Of a stretch of DNA of 64,000 bases, positions 26,749-35,848 are shown piece after piece. The stretch comes from Salibacter sp031581065 (GTDB lineage: Bacteria > Bacteroidota > Bacteroidia > Flavobacteriales_G > Salibacteraceae). The stretch is taken from NCBI RefSeq assembly GCF_031581065.1, contig NZ_JAVLBN010000003.1, forward strand, positions 48,635-112,634. The letters are read 5' to 3'. The translations under genes and the position numbers were made by a program. The notes under the pieces were generated by a model. That model worked only from the letters and a program-made list of their open reading frames with translations. It ran no database searches and was not told where the DNA came from. How positions within the stretch are numbered: position 1 is the first letter of the stretch; every line of letters starts with the position of its first letter.

Positions 26749-27260
26749 GAAACAGCTTTTCTGAATTTAGTTTTTGCAAGATTTAAATAATCGGGACGAT
26801 CTGAGGCGTATTTGTGGATGAATTTTGAAACAACTTCACCTTCATGGATAACAAATACGCCAGGCATTTGCCAGCCATCACCTTGTTCCTTACCCACTAA
26901 GTGACCTTTGAAAATTCCGGCAACAATTGCTCTCCACCAAACTTTTAAACCAAATACCTGGCTCCAGGTACCTCTTTTGAGGTGGAAATAATCGTAGAGG
27001 TGTAAGCCCGGGTCACTTATTCTGTGTAAATCGTTTAAGTGGTAAATATTTAAAATTTGTTCAGCATATTCATCGTTCATTTGATGGACAAGAACAATTT
27101 CAGTATCCTCGTTTTCAATGTCATTTCTAAGATTTAGTAGTTCTGTCAGTGTTTCACGGCAAAAAGTGCAACCAAAGTGCCTCAAAAACACCAGTAGTAC
27201 TTTGCTATTCTCAGAAAGTTCAACTAATGTGACGCCTTTATTTGTTACCATATTTTCCAT
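26745..27260 (-). CDS. SelL-related peroxiredoxin-like redox protein
   Basis: A 171-residue thioredoxin-fold protein of the AhpC/TSA or PRXL2/SelL-related group. The active-site CXXC is in FGCTFCRE near residue 35, and the cis-Pro region is GDGWQMPGVFVIHEG. No signal peptide is seen, so it acts in the cytoplasm. It is the first gene of the carotenoid operon; a role in removing peroxides formed with light or membrane oxidation is inferred from that position. Confidence 0.8.
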   Translation of the reverse strand: MENMVTNKGVTLVELSENSKVLLVFLRHFGCTFCRETLTELLNLRNDIENEDTEIVLVHQMNDEYAEQILNIYHLNDLHRISDPGLHLYDYFHLKRGTWSQVFGLKVWWRAIVAGIFKGHLVGKEQGDGWQMPGVFVIHEGEVVSKFIHKYASDRPDYLNLAKTKFRKAVS

Positions 27261-27304
27261 TCTGCACCTCTCTTCTTAAATCCTTTTCTGTCAAATTATT
27301 AAAT

Positions 27305-27355
27305 GCTTACATGTGAATAAGCAAGTATTGGCTTTTTTTGTTCAAAATTTTTGAA
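27305..27355. promoter_or_regulatory. Two dyads in the divergent carotenoid promoter region
   Basis: GCTTA and TAAGC flank 8 bp at 27305-27322, and TTCAAAA with TTTTGAA form a palindrome around one T at 27341-27355. Both lie in the 168-bp gap between the carotenoid operon and the divergent membrane-protein gene. They are candidate operator sites for a dimeric regulator; no regulator gene of the CarR/MerR type is in this window. Confidence 0.35.
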
Positions 27356-27428
27356 AGTTATTGAAGCTTTAAATTTTTGTTTCTTTAGTTGCGATTAAAC
27401 AAGCCCTAAAGAGTTTTGTTTTTCAAAT

Positions 27429-28001
27429 ATGTTGAGAAACAAAAATAAACTTCAAATCCTTTTTGTGGGTTGGTTTTTAACCATGCTTATTTTGCTGATT
27501 ATCTTTTTTCCAGAAGATAGACCCATAAGGCTAAATGATGTCAGTTTTCACGTCACTGAACCGGAAGAGCTCTTTTTTAAAAACGTGCGCAGCTACTATT
27601 ACGAGTTTGAAAAGAGGGAGGATGCCAATTTTCATCTGTATCGAATAAAGAGTAGGAATAAAGACGCGACACAGCCCAACATCACTTTTTTCATCGCCAA
27701 TAACTGGCTCAAAGATGAAGCTTATATCATTGCTGAGCCCAACAGCGCAGTTGATACTGCAAAGTCGCTGAAGGTGCGGTACTCGGTTTCCGGATCTGAC
27801 TGGGATACTGTTTCATTGAATACGCCAAACAGCTACAATAACTACCTTTTTGCCGGAAAAATTTATCTCGCAATGACTGAAGATGCCCGTTTTGAAATTC
27901 TCAACAATGGAGAAACGAGCGAAATATTTGGTCCTGATGACCGGCCAAGTGTCAAGAAAACGCTAAAAGACTATTTCAAGTTGGTGGGCAAAATGCCTTA
28001 G
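27429..28001 (+). CDS. Single-pass membrane protein, function unknown
   Basis: A 190-residue protein with a positive N-terminus, one membrane helix (about 9-28; ILFVGWFLTMLILLIIFF) and an extra-cytoplasmic domain that looks mainly beta. I do not recognise the family. It is divergent from the carotenoid operon and overlaps the 3' end of the cryptochrome-DASH gene by 4 bp. Its place between two light-response units may be meaningful, but no function can be assigned. Confidence 0.6.
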   Translation: MLRNKNKLQILFVGWFLTMLILLIIFFPEDRPIRLNDVSFHVTEPEELFFKNVRSYYYEFEKREDANFHLYRIKSRNKDATQPNITFFIANNWLKDEAYIIAEPNSAVDTAKSLKVRYSVSGSDWDTVSLNTPNSYNNYLFAGKIYLAMTEDARFEILNNGETSEIFGPDDRPSVKKTLKDYFKLVGKMP

Positions 28002-29392
28002 CGCCAATATACGCTTATGTATATCATTTCAGGGTAATCTGGAGCGAGTTCTTTTCGGTCAGATCCTGAATAGTTGTGCCAGTTGAGGATTTTTTTAGCA
28101 TCTAAATGATTTAACTCCGGAACCCAAAGCTTGATGTACTCTGCGTTTTTGTCGTACTTCTGAGCTTGAAGAGCTATGTTGAAACGCCTTTCTTTTCTAG
28201 GGTCAGATCCAACTCCAGAAACGTAATTCCAGTTTCCCCAATTTGAATAAACATCATAGTCGATGAGTTGAGATTCGAACCAGTAGGCTCCGTAACGCCA
28301 ATCGATATTGAGGTCTTTGGCCAGGAAAGAAGCAACGTTCTGTCTCCCTCTGTTACTCATGAAGCCTGTATGGAGCAACTCGCGCATATTGGCATCGATG
28401 AACGGAACTCCTGTTTTCCCGAGTTTCCATTTTTCAAACAGCTCATTGGGCTTTTTCCATTCTTTGTGAACATCCCACAATCCGGTAATTTTGAAAATGG
28501 AGGTTTTGTGTTTGACCATTAAAAAACGGAAGAAATCGCGCCACATCAATTCAAAAATAAGCCAGTAAGTGCTTGAATTACTCTTTACCTCCTGCTCAAA
28601 CTTTTTCACTTCGTGGTAGATTTTACGAGGAGAAATACAACCGGCAGCGAGATACGGTGAAAATTTAGAGCTGTAATCTGCCCCGATTAAGCCATTTCGT
28701 TTTTGTTTGTATTCGAGGAGTTCACGGGTTTCCCAAAAATAATGTTGTAATCTATCCAATGCAGCATTTTCACCACCATTAAAAGCGAGAGCAGATCGGT
28801 CATCGGTTTGTGGTTCTTCTAAATTGAGGTCGTGAAACGCTGGAATATTGCCGGGGTGAGTTAATAATGGCGTTTTGATTTTTGATGGAGTGTGAAAAGT
28901 GGATCTGACCGTTATTCTTTTATCAACCTTTTTGCGAAATGGAGTGAACACGTCAGGCATTTCTTCACTATCAAAAGGGAGGTCATTTGGATGAAAAAGG
29001 GATGCTTGATGGTAAAAATGAGTTTTGATATTTAGCTTTTCAACCTGGTTTTGAAGTTCTATTTCTTCATGAGCTACTTCAATGGAAGTATAGATTGCTG
29101 TCACCTCAAATTCTTCAATAAGGTTTTTGAAGATGTTGATCGGATTTCCGGATCTGACCATTAGCTCTCCGCCTTTAGCCCTTATGTTTTGCCTGAGGTT
29201 TTCAATGCTTTCGATGATAAATCGCGTTCTGAAAGAACCCGTTCTCACATGCCCAAATTTTGACTGAGCCCAGTATTTCTCATCAAAAACAAAGATTGGT
29301 AGCACCTGGTCGCTATTGTTTATTGCAGAAACCAGGGCTTCGTTATCGTGTAGCCTGAGGTCGTTCCTGAACCAAACTATTGATGTTTTCAT
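27998..29392 (-). CDS. cry: Cryptochrome/photolyase of the DASH subfamily
   Basis: A 464-residue flavoprotein; DASH proteins bind FAD and MTHF and repair CPD lesions in single-stranded DNA, and may also signal. The start MKTSIVWFRNDLRLHDNEA is the photolyase alpha/beta domain. FAD-domain motifs include SSKFSPYLAAGCISPR, WRDFFRF, GFMSNRGRQNVASFL and SNWGNWNYVSGVGSDPR, the last two being DASH hallmarks. Four exact GGTCAGADCC words fall in this gene, two on each strand, read as GSD or VRS. It overlaps the preceding convergent gene by 4 bp. Confidence 0.93.
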   Translation of the reverse strand: MKTSIVWFRNDLRLHDNEALVSAINNSDQVLPIFVFDEKYWAQSKFGHVRTGSFRTRFIIESIENLRQNIRAKGGELMVRSGNPINIFKNLIEEFEVTAIYTSIEVAHEEIELQNQVEKLNIKTHFYHQASLFHPNDLPFDSEEMPDVFTPFRKKVDKRITVRSTFHTPSKIKTPLLTHPGNIPAFHDLNLEEPQTDDRSALAFNGGENAALDRLQHYFWETRELLEYKQKRNGLIGADYSSKFSPYLAAGCISPRKIYHEVKKFEQEVKSNSSTYWLIFELMWRDFFRFLMVKHKTSIFKITGLWDVHKEWKKPNELFEKWKLGKTGVPFIDANMRELLHTGFMSNRGRQNVASFLAKDLNIDWRYGAYWFESQLIDYDVYSNWGNWNYVSGVGSDPRKERRFNIALQAQKYDKNAEYIKLWVPELNHLDAKKILNWHNYSGSDRKELAPDYPEMIYISVYWR

Positions 29393-29489
29393 GATGAGGA
29401 AAGTACAAAAGAATGGAAATTGTTTTGAGTCAAAAACTATATTTCACGTGTCGATGCTATTGATAGGGCGGGCAATTTTAATATTTTGC

Positions 29490-29520
29490 TTTGATTAGCC
29501 GTTGTAAAATTTTATTTTAG
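29490..29520 (+). promoter_or_regulatory. Candidate promoter of the haloperoxidase-like gene
   Basis: TTTG at 29490-29493 and TATTTTAG at 29513-29520 (7 of 8 to TAnnTTTG) are separated by 19 bp, the spacing usual in this phylum. The -7 box lies 13 bp before the ATG at 29533. Confidence 0.4.
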
Positions 29521-29532
29521 CTCCATGTGTTT

Positions 29533-32500
29533 ATGAGAAGTTCAATTTTAATATTTCTTGCTTTGATTGGGACGAATGTGTGTTTCAGCCAAAGCCAAAG
29601 CGGTCATAGTATTGCTCGTGTTTGGAATGATGCATTAATCGAATCAATTCGAAATGATTTTGCACGTCCCACTGTACATGCCCGAAATTTATATCACTTG
29701 TCAACTATTTCATATGACGCCTGGGCGGCCTACGATCCTTCAAAAGAAACAGTATTTCTTGACAAGGTTTATCATGGGTATCAAGTAGATTTTGATGGGG
29801 TTGTAATTCCGCAGGATGTTCACTCTGCCAGAGTTGAAGCAATATCTTATGCAAGTTACAGGTTGCTTATGCACAGGTTTCAAAATTCACCCGGTTATGC
29901 AGGGGTTGTAAACAGGGCAGATAGCATCATGCAATCTTTGAATTTTGATGTCTCAAATACTTCAACAGACTATGTTAATGGCGGTCCTGCAGAATTTGGT
30001 AATTATTTGGCCCAGGAAATGATAAGTTACGGTCATCAGGATGGGGCTAATGAGCAAAATGATTATGCAAATAATTATTATCAGCAGGCAAATCCTCCAA
30101 TAGCAGTTGAACAGCCTGGTAACCCAAATATTAACAACCCAAACAGATGGCAGGCTATTTCATTAACTGTAGCTATTGATCAGGCTGGGAATCCTGTACA
30201 ATCTACCCCGCCACATTTATCTCCGGAATGGGGGAATGTTGATCCTTTTGCTTTACATGATACATTGATAACTATTAAAACAAGAAACAATAATAACTAC
30301 AATGTTTACATGGATCCGGGTGGTCCATCTTTGATCGATACTACTGATACAGCTGGCCTGAGCTCTTTGTACAAGTGGAATTTTTGTATGGTTTCAGTTT
30401 GGCAATCACACAATGATCCTAACGATACAACAATGTGGGATATCTCGCCAGCATCAAGAGGTAATATTTCAGGATATCCTTTGAACAACGATAGTTTACC
30501 TAATTTCTATAATTTTTTTGAAGGGGGAGTTAATGATCCCAATCAGGGGTACTCTGTAAACCCAAAAACAGGGCAGCCTTACACACCGCAAATTGTTCCG
30601 CGAGGTGATTATGTTAGGGTTTTGGCTGAGTTTTGGGCTGATGGTATCGACTCTGAAACACCACCCGGCCATTGGTTTGAAATTACAAAAGAAACGATGG
30701 ATGATTCGTTGTTTCAACGAAAGTGGATGGGACAGGGAGCAACTCTTTCAGATTTAGAATACGATGTGAAATCATTTTTAGCTCTTGGTGGCGCTGTTCA
30801 CGATGCAGCTGTGGTTTCGTGGTCAATCAAAGGGTGGTACGATTTTATAAGACCTGTTTCTGCTATTCGTTATATGGCGAGTAAAGGGCAGTGTACAGAT
30901 ACGAGTTTATCGAATTTTCATCCTGCTGGAATTCCGTTGATTCCCGGTTACATTGAAGTTGTACAACCAGGTGATACGCTCGCTGGTCAGAACCAGCAGC
31001 ATGTGGGGAAAATAAAGCTGTACTCGTGGAGAGGTCCAGATCATATTACCGATCCAAATGTTGATATTGCCGGGGTTGGTTGGATATTGGCTGAAAACTG
31101 GTGGCCTTACCAGCGCCCATCATTCGTTACACCTCCTTTTGCCGGGTATGTTTCAGGGCACTCAACTTTTTCAAGTGCAGCGGCTGAGGTTTTGACACAA
31201 ATGACAGGAGATCCTTTCTTCCCGGGGGGAATGGGAACTTTTGATGCTCCACAAAACGATTTTTTGCATTTTGAAGAAGGGCCAAGTGTAGATATTGAAT
31301 TACAGTGGGCAACTTATAAAGATGCTGCAGATGAGTGTAGTTTATCGAGAATATGGGGCGGAATTCACCCTCCGGTTGATGACATAGATGGAAGAAAAAT
31401 GGGGGTAGATATCGGAGATATTGCTTTTACGAAAACGAATGAGTTTGTGTCAAAGAAAAAGCCGGCTATTACGGATCTTACTGTCACAGATTCACTCATT
31501 TCAAGAAGTGATATTGGGAACTCCATTTCGTGTGTGTTTACTTTTGATGAGTACATGGACACTACGAAGTTACCCAACTTCACCTTTTTAAATGATAATC
31601 CGTTAACTGTTTGTTTGGACTCTGTTAGTTATTCCTGGGTTGATACAAATGTTATAGAATTGAACTACCATGTAAATAATAGCATCGAAGAGTTAGATAG
31701 TGTTACAGTTAAGGTCTCAGGAGGGGAGGGTCAAAATGGTGTAGTTCAGTCACCTGTTTTATTCAGAAAACCTTTTGAGATTGATACGAAAAAGCCAGAG
31801 GTCATATCTGTTACTGTTTCCGATTCTGTGTTGAATAGCAAAACTACCGGCTTTAAGAATGTAGAGGTTGTTTTTTCAGAACCCATGGATACATCGGTAC
31901 TTGTACAGGCTGAATTTATAGCGCCTACTTCTATTCAGCAAGACCTCTCTTATGATCAGGGACAGAGTTACTGGATAGACTCACTTAGCTACGTTGCTCA
32001 TTACAATACTCAGGATTTGGATAATGAATACTTTCAAACTGAATATGCTATTACTTCAGGATCTGATTTGGCGGGAAACGCAATTGTAGCTGATACCGCT
32101 CATAATGTAATTACAGTAGATACAAGAGAGCCTGCTTTAACGAGCTCTACAATTAATGATACCGGGTTAACCAAAACAGATATTGGTCAAAACGCTATGA
32201 CGGTAACCCTCACGTTTGATGAGGAAATGAAAACGAATCACAAGCCCGCTCTATCTTTTTCTGATACTAACGTTTTTACCGCTTTAGCGCAAATATATCA
32301 GCTAAGCGAATGGGAAAGCGATTCTGCTTATAAAGCGGTATTTAGTTTGAATAATAACAGCTTTGAATCGCACAACATTTCGGTTCTGACTAACTCTGTA
32401 GTTGATCTTGCCGGCAATTCACCACAACAACAGCTTTTGCCACAGTTAATACATGTTGACACTAAAAAACCATCAGTTACATCAATTCAACTATCAGCAG

Positions 32501-33417
32501 ATACTGTTTACGATGCTCATAAGGGCGTAGCCAATTATGAAATGTCGTTGAGGTTTGACGAGCGAATGGATACTACACAGTTGCCTGCAGTTTCTACATC
32601 AGTTAGTTCTGTAGATGCGAGTTCTATGATTTATAATCCATTTGAAAGTGAGTGGCAGGGAGATTCATTGTTAATTGCCAGGTTTAATATTCAGGATCAC
32701 GATGTTGAGGTTGATCAGGTAGGTGTTACGGTTAATTATGCTAAAGACTTACTAGGGAATAACCAAAACCAGGGAAGCTTCCCTGATCAATTGTATTTTG
32801 ATACTCGTAACCCTCGTGTTCTATCAGCGATGACGAATACTTCTAATGTCAATAATGAGACTGATGTTTTATCGGCAATCATAGTGTTTGATGAAGAAAT
32901 GAATACTTCAGTTTTTCCGGAGCTTTCATTTAGTGATTCCACTGTAAAAGGGATATTTAATATTGATCACACTGCTTCAGCCTGGCTAAATAACACCTCC
33001 TATAAACTAGAGTACACTATAAATCAACAAACATTTTGGCAAACTGACATTGAAGTTTATGTGGATAAAGGAACAGATCAATCAGGGAATAAAGTTTTGG
33101 TGGATACAGTAATGTCCGGGTTTGAAGTTGACTTAGCTGCAACTGGAATAAGCATGAATAACTTACAGGGAGATGTTAAAGTTTATCCAAACCCTGTCAA
33201 AAAAGGCAGGGAGGTCATTATTGAGACAAGCTCGAATATTAGCAAAACTGAAGCGACACTCAAAAATGTGGCTGGTAAAACGATTCTAATTCAAAGTTTG
33301 ATTTTCGAAAATGGGCGCTCTACTTTTAGTACAAAAAACACAAAACAGGGAGTTTATTTTTTAACCCTAAACCTTAAAAGAAGTCCAATAACAATTAAAC
33401 TCGTAGTCGTTGAATAA
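29533..33417 (+). CDS. Secreted vanadium-haloperoxidase/PAP2-like protein with Ig-like repeats and type IX sorting domain
   Basis: About 1294 residues. ATG 29533 gives a clean signal peptide (MRSSILIFLALIGTNVCFSQ); the GTG two codons earlier is less likely. The catalytic region (about 20-630) belongs to the vanadium chloroperoxidase/PAP2 superfamily. It has the phosphate or vanadate motif in three parts: KGWYDFIRP near 432, SGHSTFSSAA near 540, and SRIWGGIHPPVDD near 605. Five Ig-like modules of about 100 residues follow, each with FDExMxT elements and aromatic-rich ends. The last 80 residues (KVYPNPVKKG to IKLVVVE) are a T9SS sorting domain. Halide peroxidase or phosphatase activity cannot be told apart from sequence alone. 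The stop overlaps the next gene by 8 bp. Confidence 0.87.
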   Translation: MRSSILIFLALIGTNVCFSQSQSGHSIARVWNDALIESIRNDFARPTVHARNLYHLSTISYDAWAAYDPSKETVFLDKVYHGYQVDFDGVVIPQDVHSARVEAISYASYRLLMHRFQNSPGYAGVVNRADSIMQSLNFDVSNTSTDYVNGGPAEFGNYLAQEMISYGHQDGANEQNDYANNYYQQANPPIAVEQPGNPNINNPNRWQAISLTVAIDQAGNPVQSTPPHLSPEWGNVDPFALHDTLITIKTRNNNNYNVYMDPGGPSLIDTTDTAGLSSLYKWNFCMVSVWQSHNDPNDTTMWDISPASRGNISGYPLNNDSLPNFYNFFEGGVNDPNQGYSVNPKTGQPYTPQIVPRGDYVRVLAEFWADGIDSETPPGHWFEITKETMDDSLFQRKWMGQGATLSDLEYDVKSFLALGGAVHDAAVVSWSIKGWYDFIRPVSAIRYMASKGQCTDTSLSNFHPAGIPLIPGYIEVVQPGDTLAGQNQQHVGKIKLYSWRGPDHITDPNVDIAGVGWILAENWWPYQRPSFVTPPFAGYVSGHSTFSSAAAEVLTQMTGDPFFPGGMGTFDAPQNDFLHFEEGPSVDIELQWATYKDAADECSLSRIWGGIHPPVDDIDGRKMGVDIGDIAFTKTNEFVSKKKPAITDLTVTDSLISRSDIGNSISCVFTFDEYMDTTKLPNFTFLNDNPLTVCLDSVSYSWVDTNVIELNYHVNNSIEELDSVTVKVSGGEGQNGVVQSPVLFRKPFEIDTKKPEVISVTVSDSVLNSKTTGFKNVEVVFSEPMDTSVLVQAEFIAPTSIQQDLSYDQGQSYWIDSLSYVAHYNTQDLDNEYFQTEYAITSGSDLAGNAIVADTAHNVITVDTREPALTSSTINDTGLTKTDIGQNAMTVTLTFDEEMKTNHKPALSFSDTNVFTALAQIYQLSEWESDSAYKAVFSLNNNSFESHNISVLTNSVVDLAGNSPQQQLLPQLIHVDTKKPSVTSIQLSADTVYDAHKGVANYEMSLRFDERMDTTQLPAVSTSVSSVDASSMIYNPFESEWQGDSLLIARFNIQDHDVEVDQVGVTVNYAKDLLGNNQNQGSFPDQLYFDTRNPRVLSAMTNTSNVNNETDVLSAIIVFDEEMNTSVFPELSFSDSTVKGIFNIDHTASAWLNNTSYKLEYTINQQTFWQTDIEVYVDKGTDQSGNKVLVDTVMSGFEVDLAATGISMNNLQGDVKVYPNPVKKGREVIIETSSNISKTEATLKNVAGKTILIQSLIFENGRSTFSTKNTKQGVYFLTLNLKRSPITIKLVVVE

Positions 33418-35848
33418 ATTCAAAGCATACATATTATCGCTTGCCTTGTTCGTTATGCCCTTTTTGATGTATGGGCAGTCCTTTAATGATGTTGCCGGCT
33501 CACAGAACATTCATACGGGACTTGTAACAAACGATCGCTATGGAAGTGGAGTCAGTTTTTTTGATATTAATAAGGATGGATGGGATGATCTGACGTTTGC
33601 TATGGAAAACGACAGTTTAATAGTTTTTCTAAATGATAGTGGAAGCTATGTCAAAACAGATGTTTCCATCTACTGTAATGGTCCTGTAAAACATGTGCTG
33701 TGGGTGGATTTTGACAATGATGGAGATTACGATTTGTTTATGACAACTTACTCTGGAGCATTTGAATTGTTTGAAAATGATGGAGATTTAAATTTAACAA
33801 ATATAACTTTACAGGCAGGGCTTTCAAATGCATTTGCAAACACATATGGTGCATCTTTTGGAGACTTTAATAAAGATGGGTTCCTGGATTTTTATGTGTG
33901 TAAATATGAATATGGGAATAACGCATCTCAAAATAGAACGAATGAATTATATAAGAACAACGGGGATGGGACTTTCACAAATATTACTCAAAGTGCAGGG
34001 GTAGGAGATTCAATTAAAACTACTTATCAAAGTGTGTGGATAGATTACAATAATGATAATTGGCCTGATCTGTTTGTGATGAATGACAGGTTACCCTATA
34101 ACAACAGGCTATATATCAACAATCATAATGAGACCTTTACTGATGTAGCCGATAGTGTTGGGTTAAATATGCCTCAGCAATTTCCAATGACAAGTACATT
34201 TGGTGACTTTGATAATGATGAAGATTTAGATGTGTATCTTACTAATACGGGGGATTATTACAGTACTAAACTCTTCATAAAAAATTCAGGGATTTACCAG
34301 GAGCAAAGCAATCAATACGGTGTTTCTCTTAACGAATATTCCTGGGGAGCTACATGGGTTGATTTCAATAATGATATATGGAAAGACCTTTACGTTGCAA
34401 CAGGGCACCCTGACGACTCAAGTGTAGCCCCTCAGGTTGCAAGTCATTTTTTTATAAATAATAACGGTCAGGGATTTAGTAATGGTGATTCAGTGTTTTC
34501 CAACTCAACTGTAGCTGCTTCATATGCAGTTGCAAGAGGAGATATTGACAACGATGGATTTTATGATATTGTTTCTCATAACGGAAGAAATGACGATCCT
34601 TTCCTTTGGCAAAACACTGGAAACCAAAACAACTGGATCAAGATTACTGCTAAAGGAACAGTCTCAAATAAACAAGCTATAGGGACTTTGATCAAAGTTT
34701 ATGCTGACACTAATGTGTTTACAGAATACACTTTTTGCGGAGAACAATACGTAAGCCAAAACTCACAGCATTTGATTTTTGGCCTTGGACAGCTGACAAC
34801 AGTTGACTCTGTGAAACTGCGCTATATTAGCGGGCATACTGATACGTACTACAATCCTGCAATAAACACTCATCATTACTTTAAAGAAGGCGAAACACTG
34901 TCAGAAAGTGTTCAGATAATTGGTGACACAGCTACATGCACAGGAAATGATTACACGAAACTTGTTTTAAATGGTCAGGGATATCAATCTGTTATTTGGA
35001 ATAATGGAGTACATTCTGATACTTTGGAAGTTACTAATTCTGGAAGCTATTATGCTGAAATAATGACATCTCATGGCGTTTCCTTTACTACAGATACCGT
35101 TAACGTAAACTATCACTCCACTCCTTTTTTGACGGAGTCTGCAACAGACATAAGTTGTTACGGAGACTCCACAGGCGAAGTACAGGTAGAGCCCTATGAT
35201 TCCAGCTTTTCTATACCTTATGAGATTATTTGGTCAACAGGTGATACAGGGAATACAGTATCAAACCTGAAGTCTGGGGAGTACGTTTATTTTTATTCTG
35301 ATTTTTATGGATGTGAGGATTCAGGAATAGTCCTTATCGATGAACCACAGGAGTTGTTCGCACAGTCAGTTGCGCAGGATGTGGAAACAGGAAATGATGG
35401 GTTTGTCGATGTCCTTGTTTATGGGGGAACGCCACCTTACAGTTATTCATGGAATGGTAACAGTCAGAGCCCGCCATACGATAGCTTGAGTGTAGGGCAA
35501 TACTTTTTAGAAGTTTCAGATGCTAATTCCTGTGAATTGTTCGATACAGTGATAATCGACTCAGCTCAAGGTCCTTCAACAGGTTTGGCAAATGAGTCAA
35601 CCAACAATGACGCATTGATTTATCCAAACCCTGTAAACGATGATTTTATTAATGTCAATCTGCCTAAAAACTGGGATATAAGCAGGGTTGAAATCCTCGA
35701 CCCCATGGGTAGGCTGGTTGCCGTCAAGAAGTCCGGCTCTGACCGAAAAATGAGGATTGATATTTCAAAAATCGGGAATGGATTGTACTTTATTCGTTTT
35801 TATAGAGAAAATGACATCCTGACTACGAAGAAATTAATTAGGCATTAG
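33410..35848 (+). CDS. Secreted VCBS/FG-GAP and ASPIC-UnbV protein (CRTAC1-like) with type IX sorting domain
   Basis: An 812-residue exported protein. The signal peptide ends at MPFLMYGQ. Seven calcium-type loops (DINKDGWDD, DFDNDGDYD, DFNKDGFLD, DYNNDNWPD, DFDNDEDLD, DFNNDIWKD, DIDNDGFYD) mark a VCBS/FG-GAP propeller at about 20-400. An ASPIC/UnbV domain follows (about 405-495), then Ig-like parts, a SprB-type repeat (DISCYGDSTGEVQV) and a T9SS sorting domain (ALIYPNPVNDD to KKLIRH). The only start is TTG at 33410, inside the end of the haloperoxidase-like gene (8-bp overlap), so translation is coupled and the two proteins may work together at the cell surface. It overlaps the convergent MATE gene by 11 bp. 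Confidence 0.87.
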   Translation: MNKFKAYILSLALFVMPFLMYGQSFNDVAGSQNIHTGLVTNDRYGSGVSFFDINKDGWDDLTFAMENDSLIVFLNDSGSYVKTDVSIYCNGPVKHVLWVDFDNDGDYDLFMTTYSGAFELFENDGDLNLTNITLQAGLSNAFANTYGASFGDFNKDGFLDFYVCKYEYGNNASQNRTNELYKNNGDGTFTNITQSAGVGDSIKTTYQSVWIDYNNDNWPDLFVMNDRLPYNNRLYINNHNETFTDVADSVGLNMPQQFPMTSTFGDFDNDEDLDVYLTNTGDYYSTKLFIKNSGIYQEQSNQYGVSLNEYSWGATWVDFNNDIWKDLYVATGHPDDSSVAPQVASHFFINNNGQGFSNGDSVFSNSTVAASYAVARGDIDNDGFYDIVSHNGRNDDPFLWQNTGNQNNWIKITAKGTVSNKQAIGTLIKVYADTNVFTEYTFCGEQYVSQNSQHLIFGLGQLTTVDSVKLRYISGHTDTYYNPAINTHHYFKEGETLSESVQIIGDTATCTGNDYTKLVLNGQGYQSVIWNNGVHSDTLEVTNSGSYYAEIMTSHGVSFTTDTVNVNYHSTPFLTESATDISCYGDSTGEVQVEPYDSSFSIPYEIIWSTGDTGNTVSNLKSGEYVYFYSDFYGCEDSGIVLIDEPQELFAQSVAQDVETGNDGFVDVLVYGGTPPYSYSWNGNSQSPPYDSLSVGQYFLEVSDANSCELFDTVIIDSAQGPSTGLANESTNNDALIYPNPVNDDFINVNLPKNWDISRVEILDPMGRLVAVKKSGSDRKMRIDISKIGNGLYFIRFYRENDILTTKKLIRH

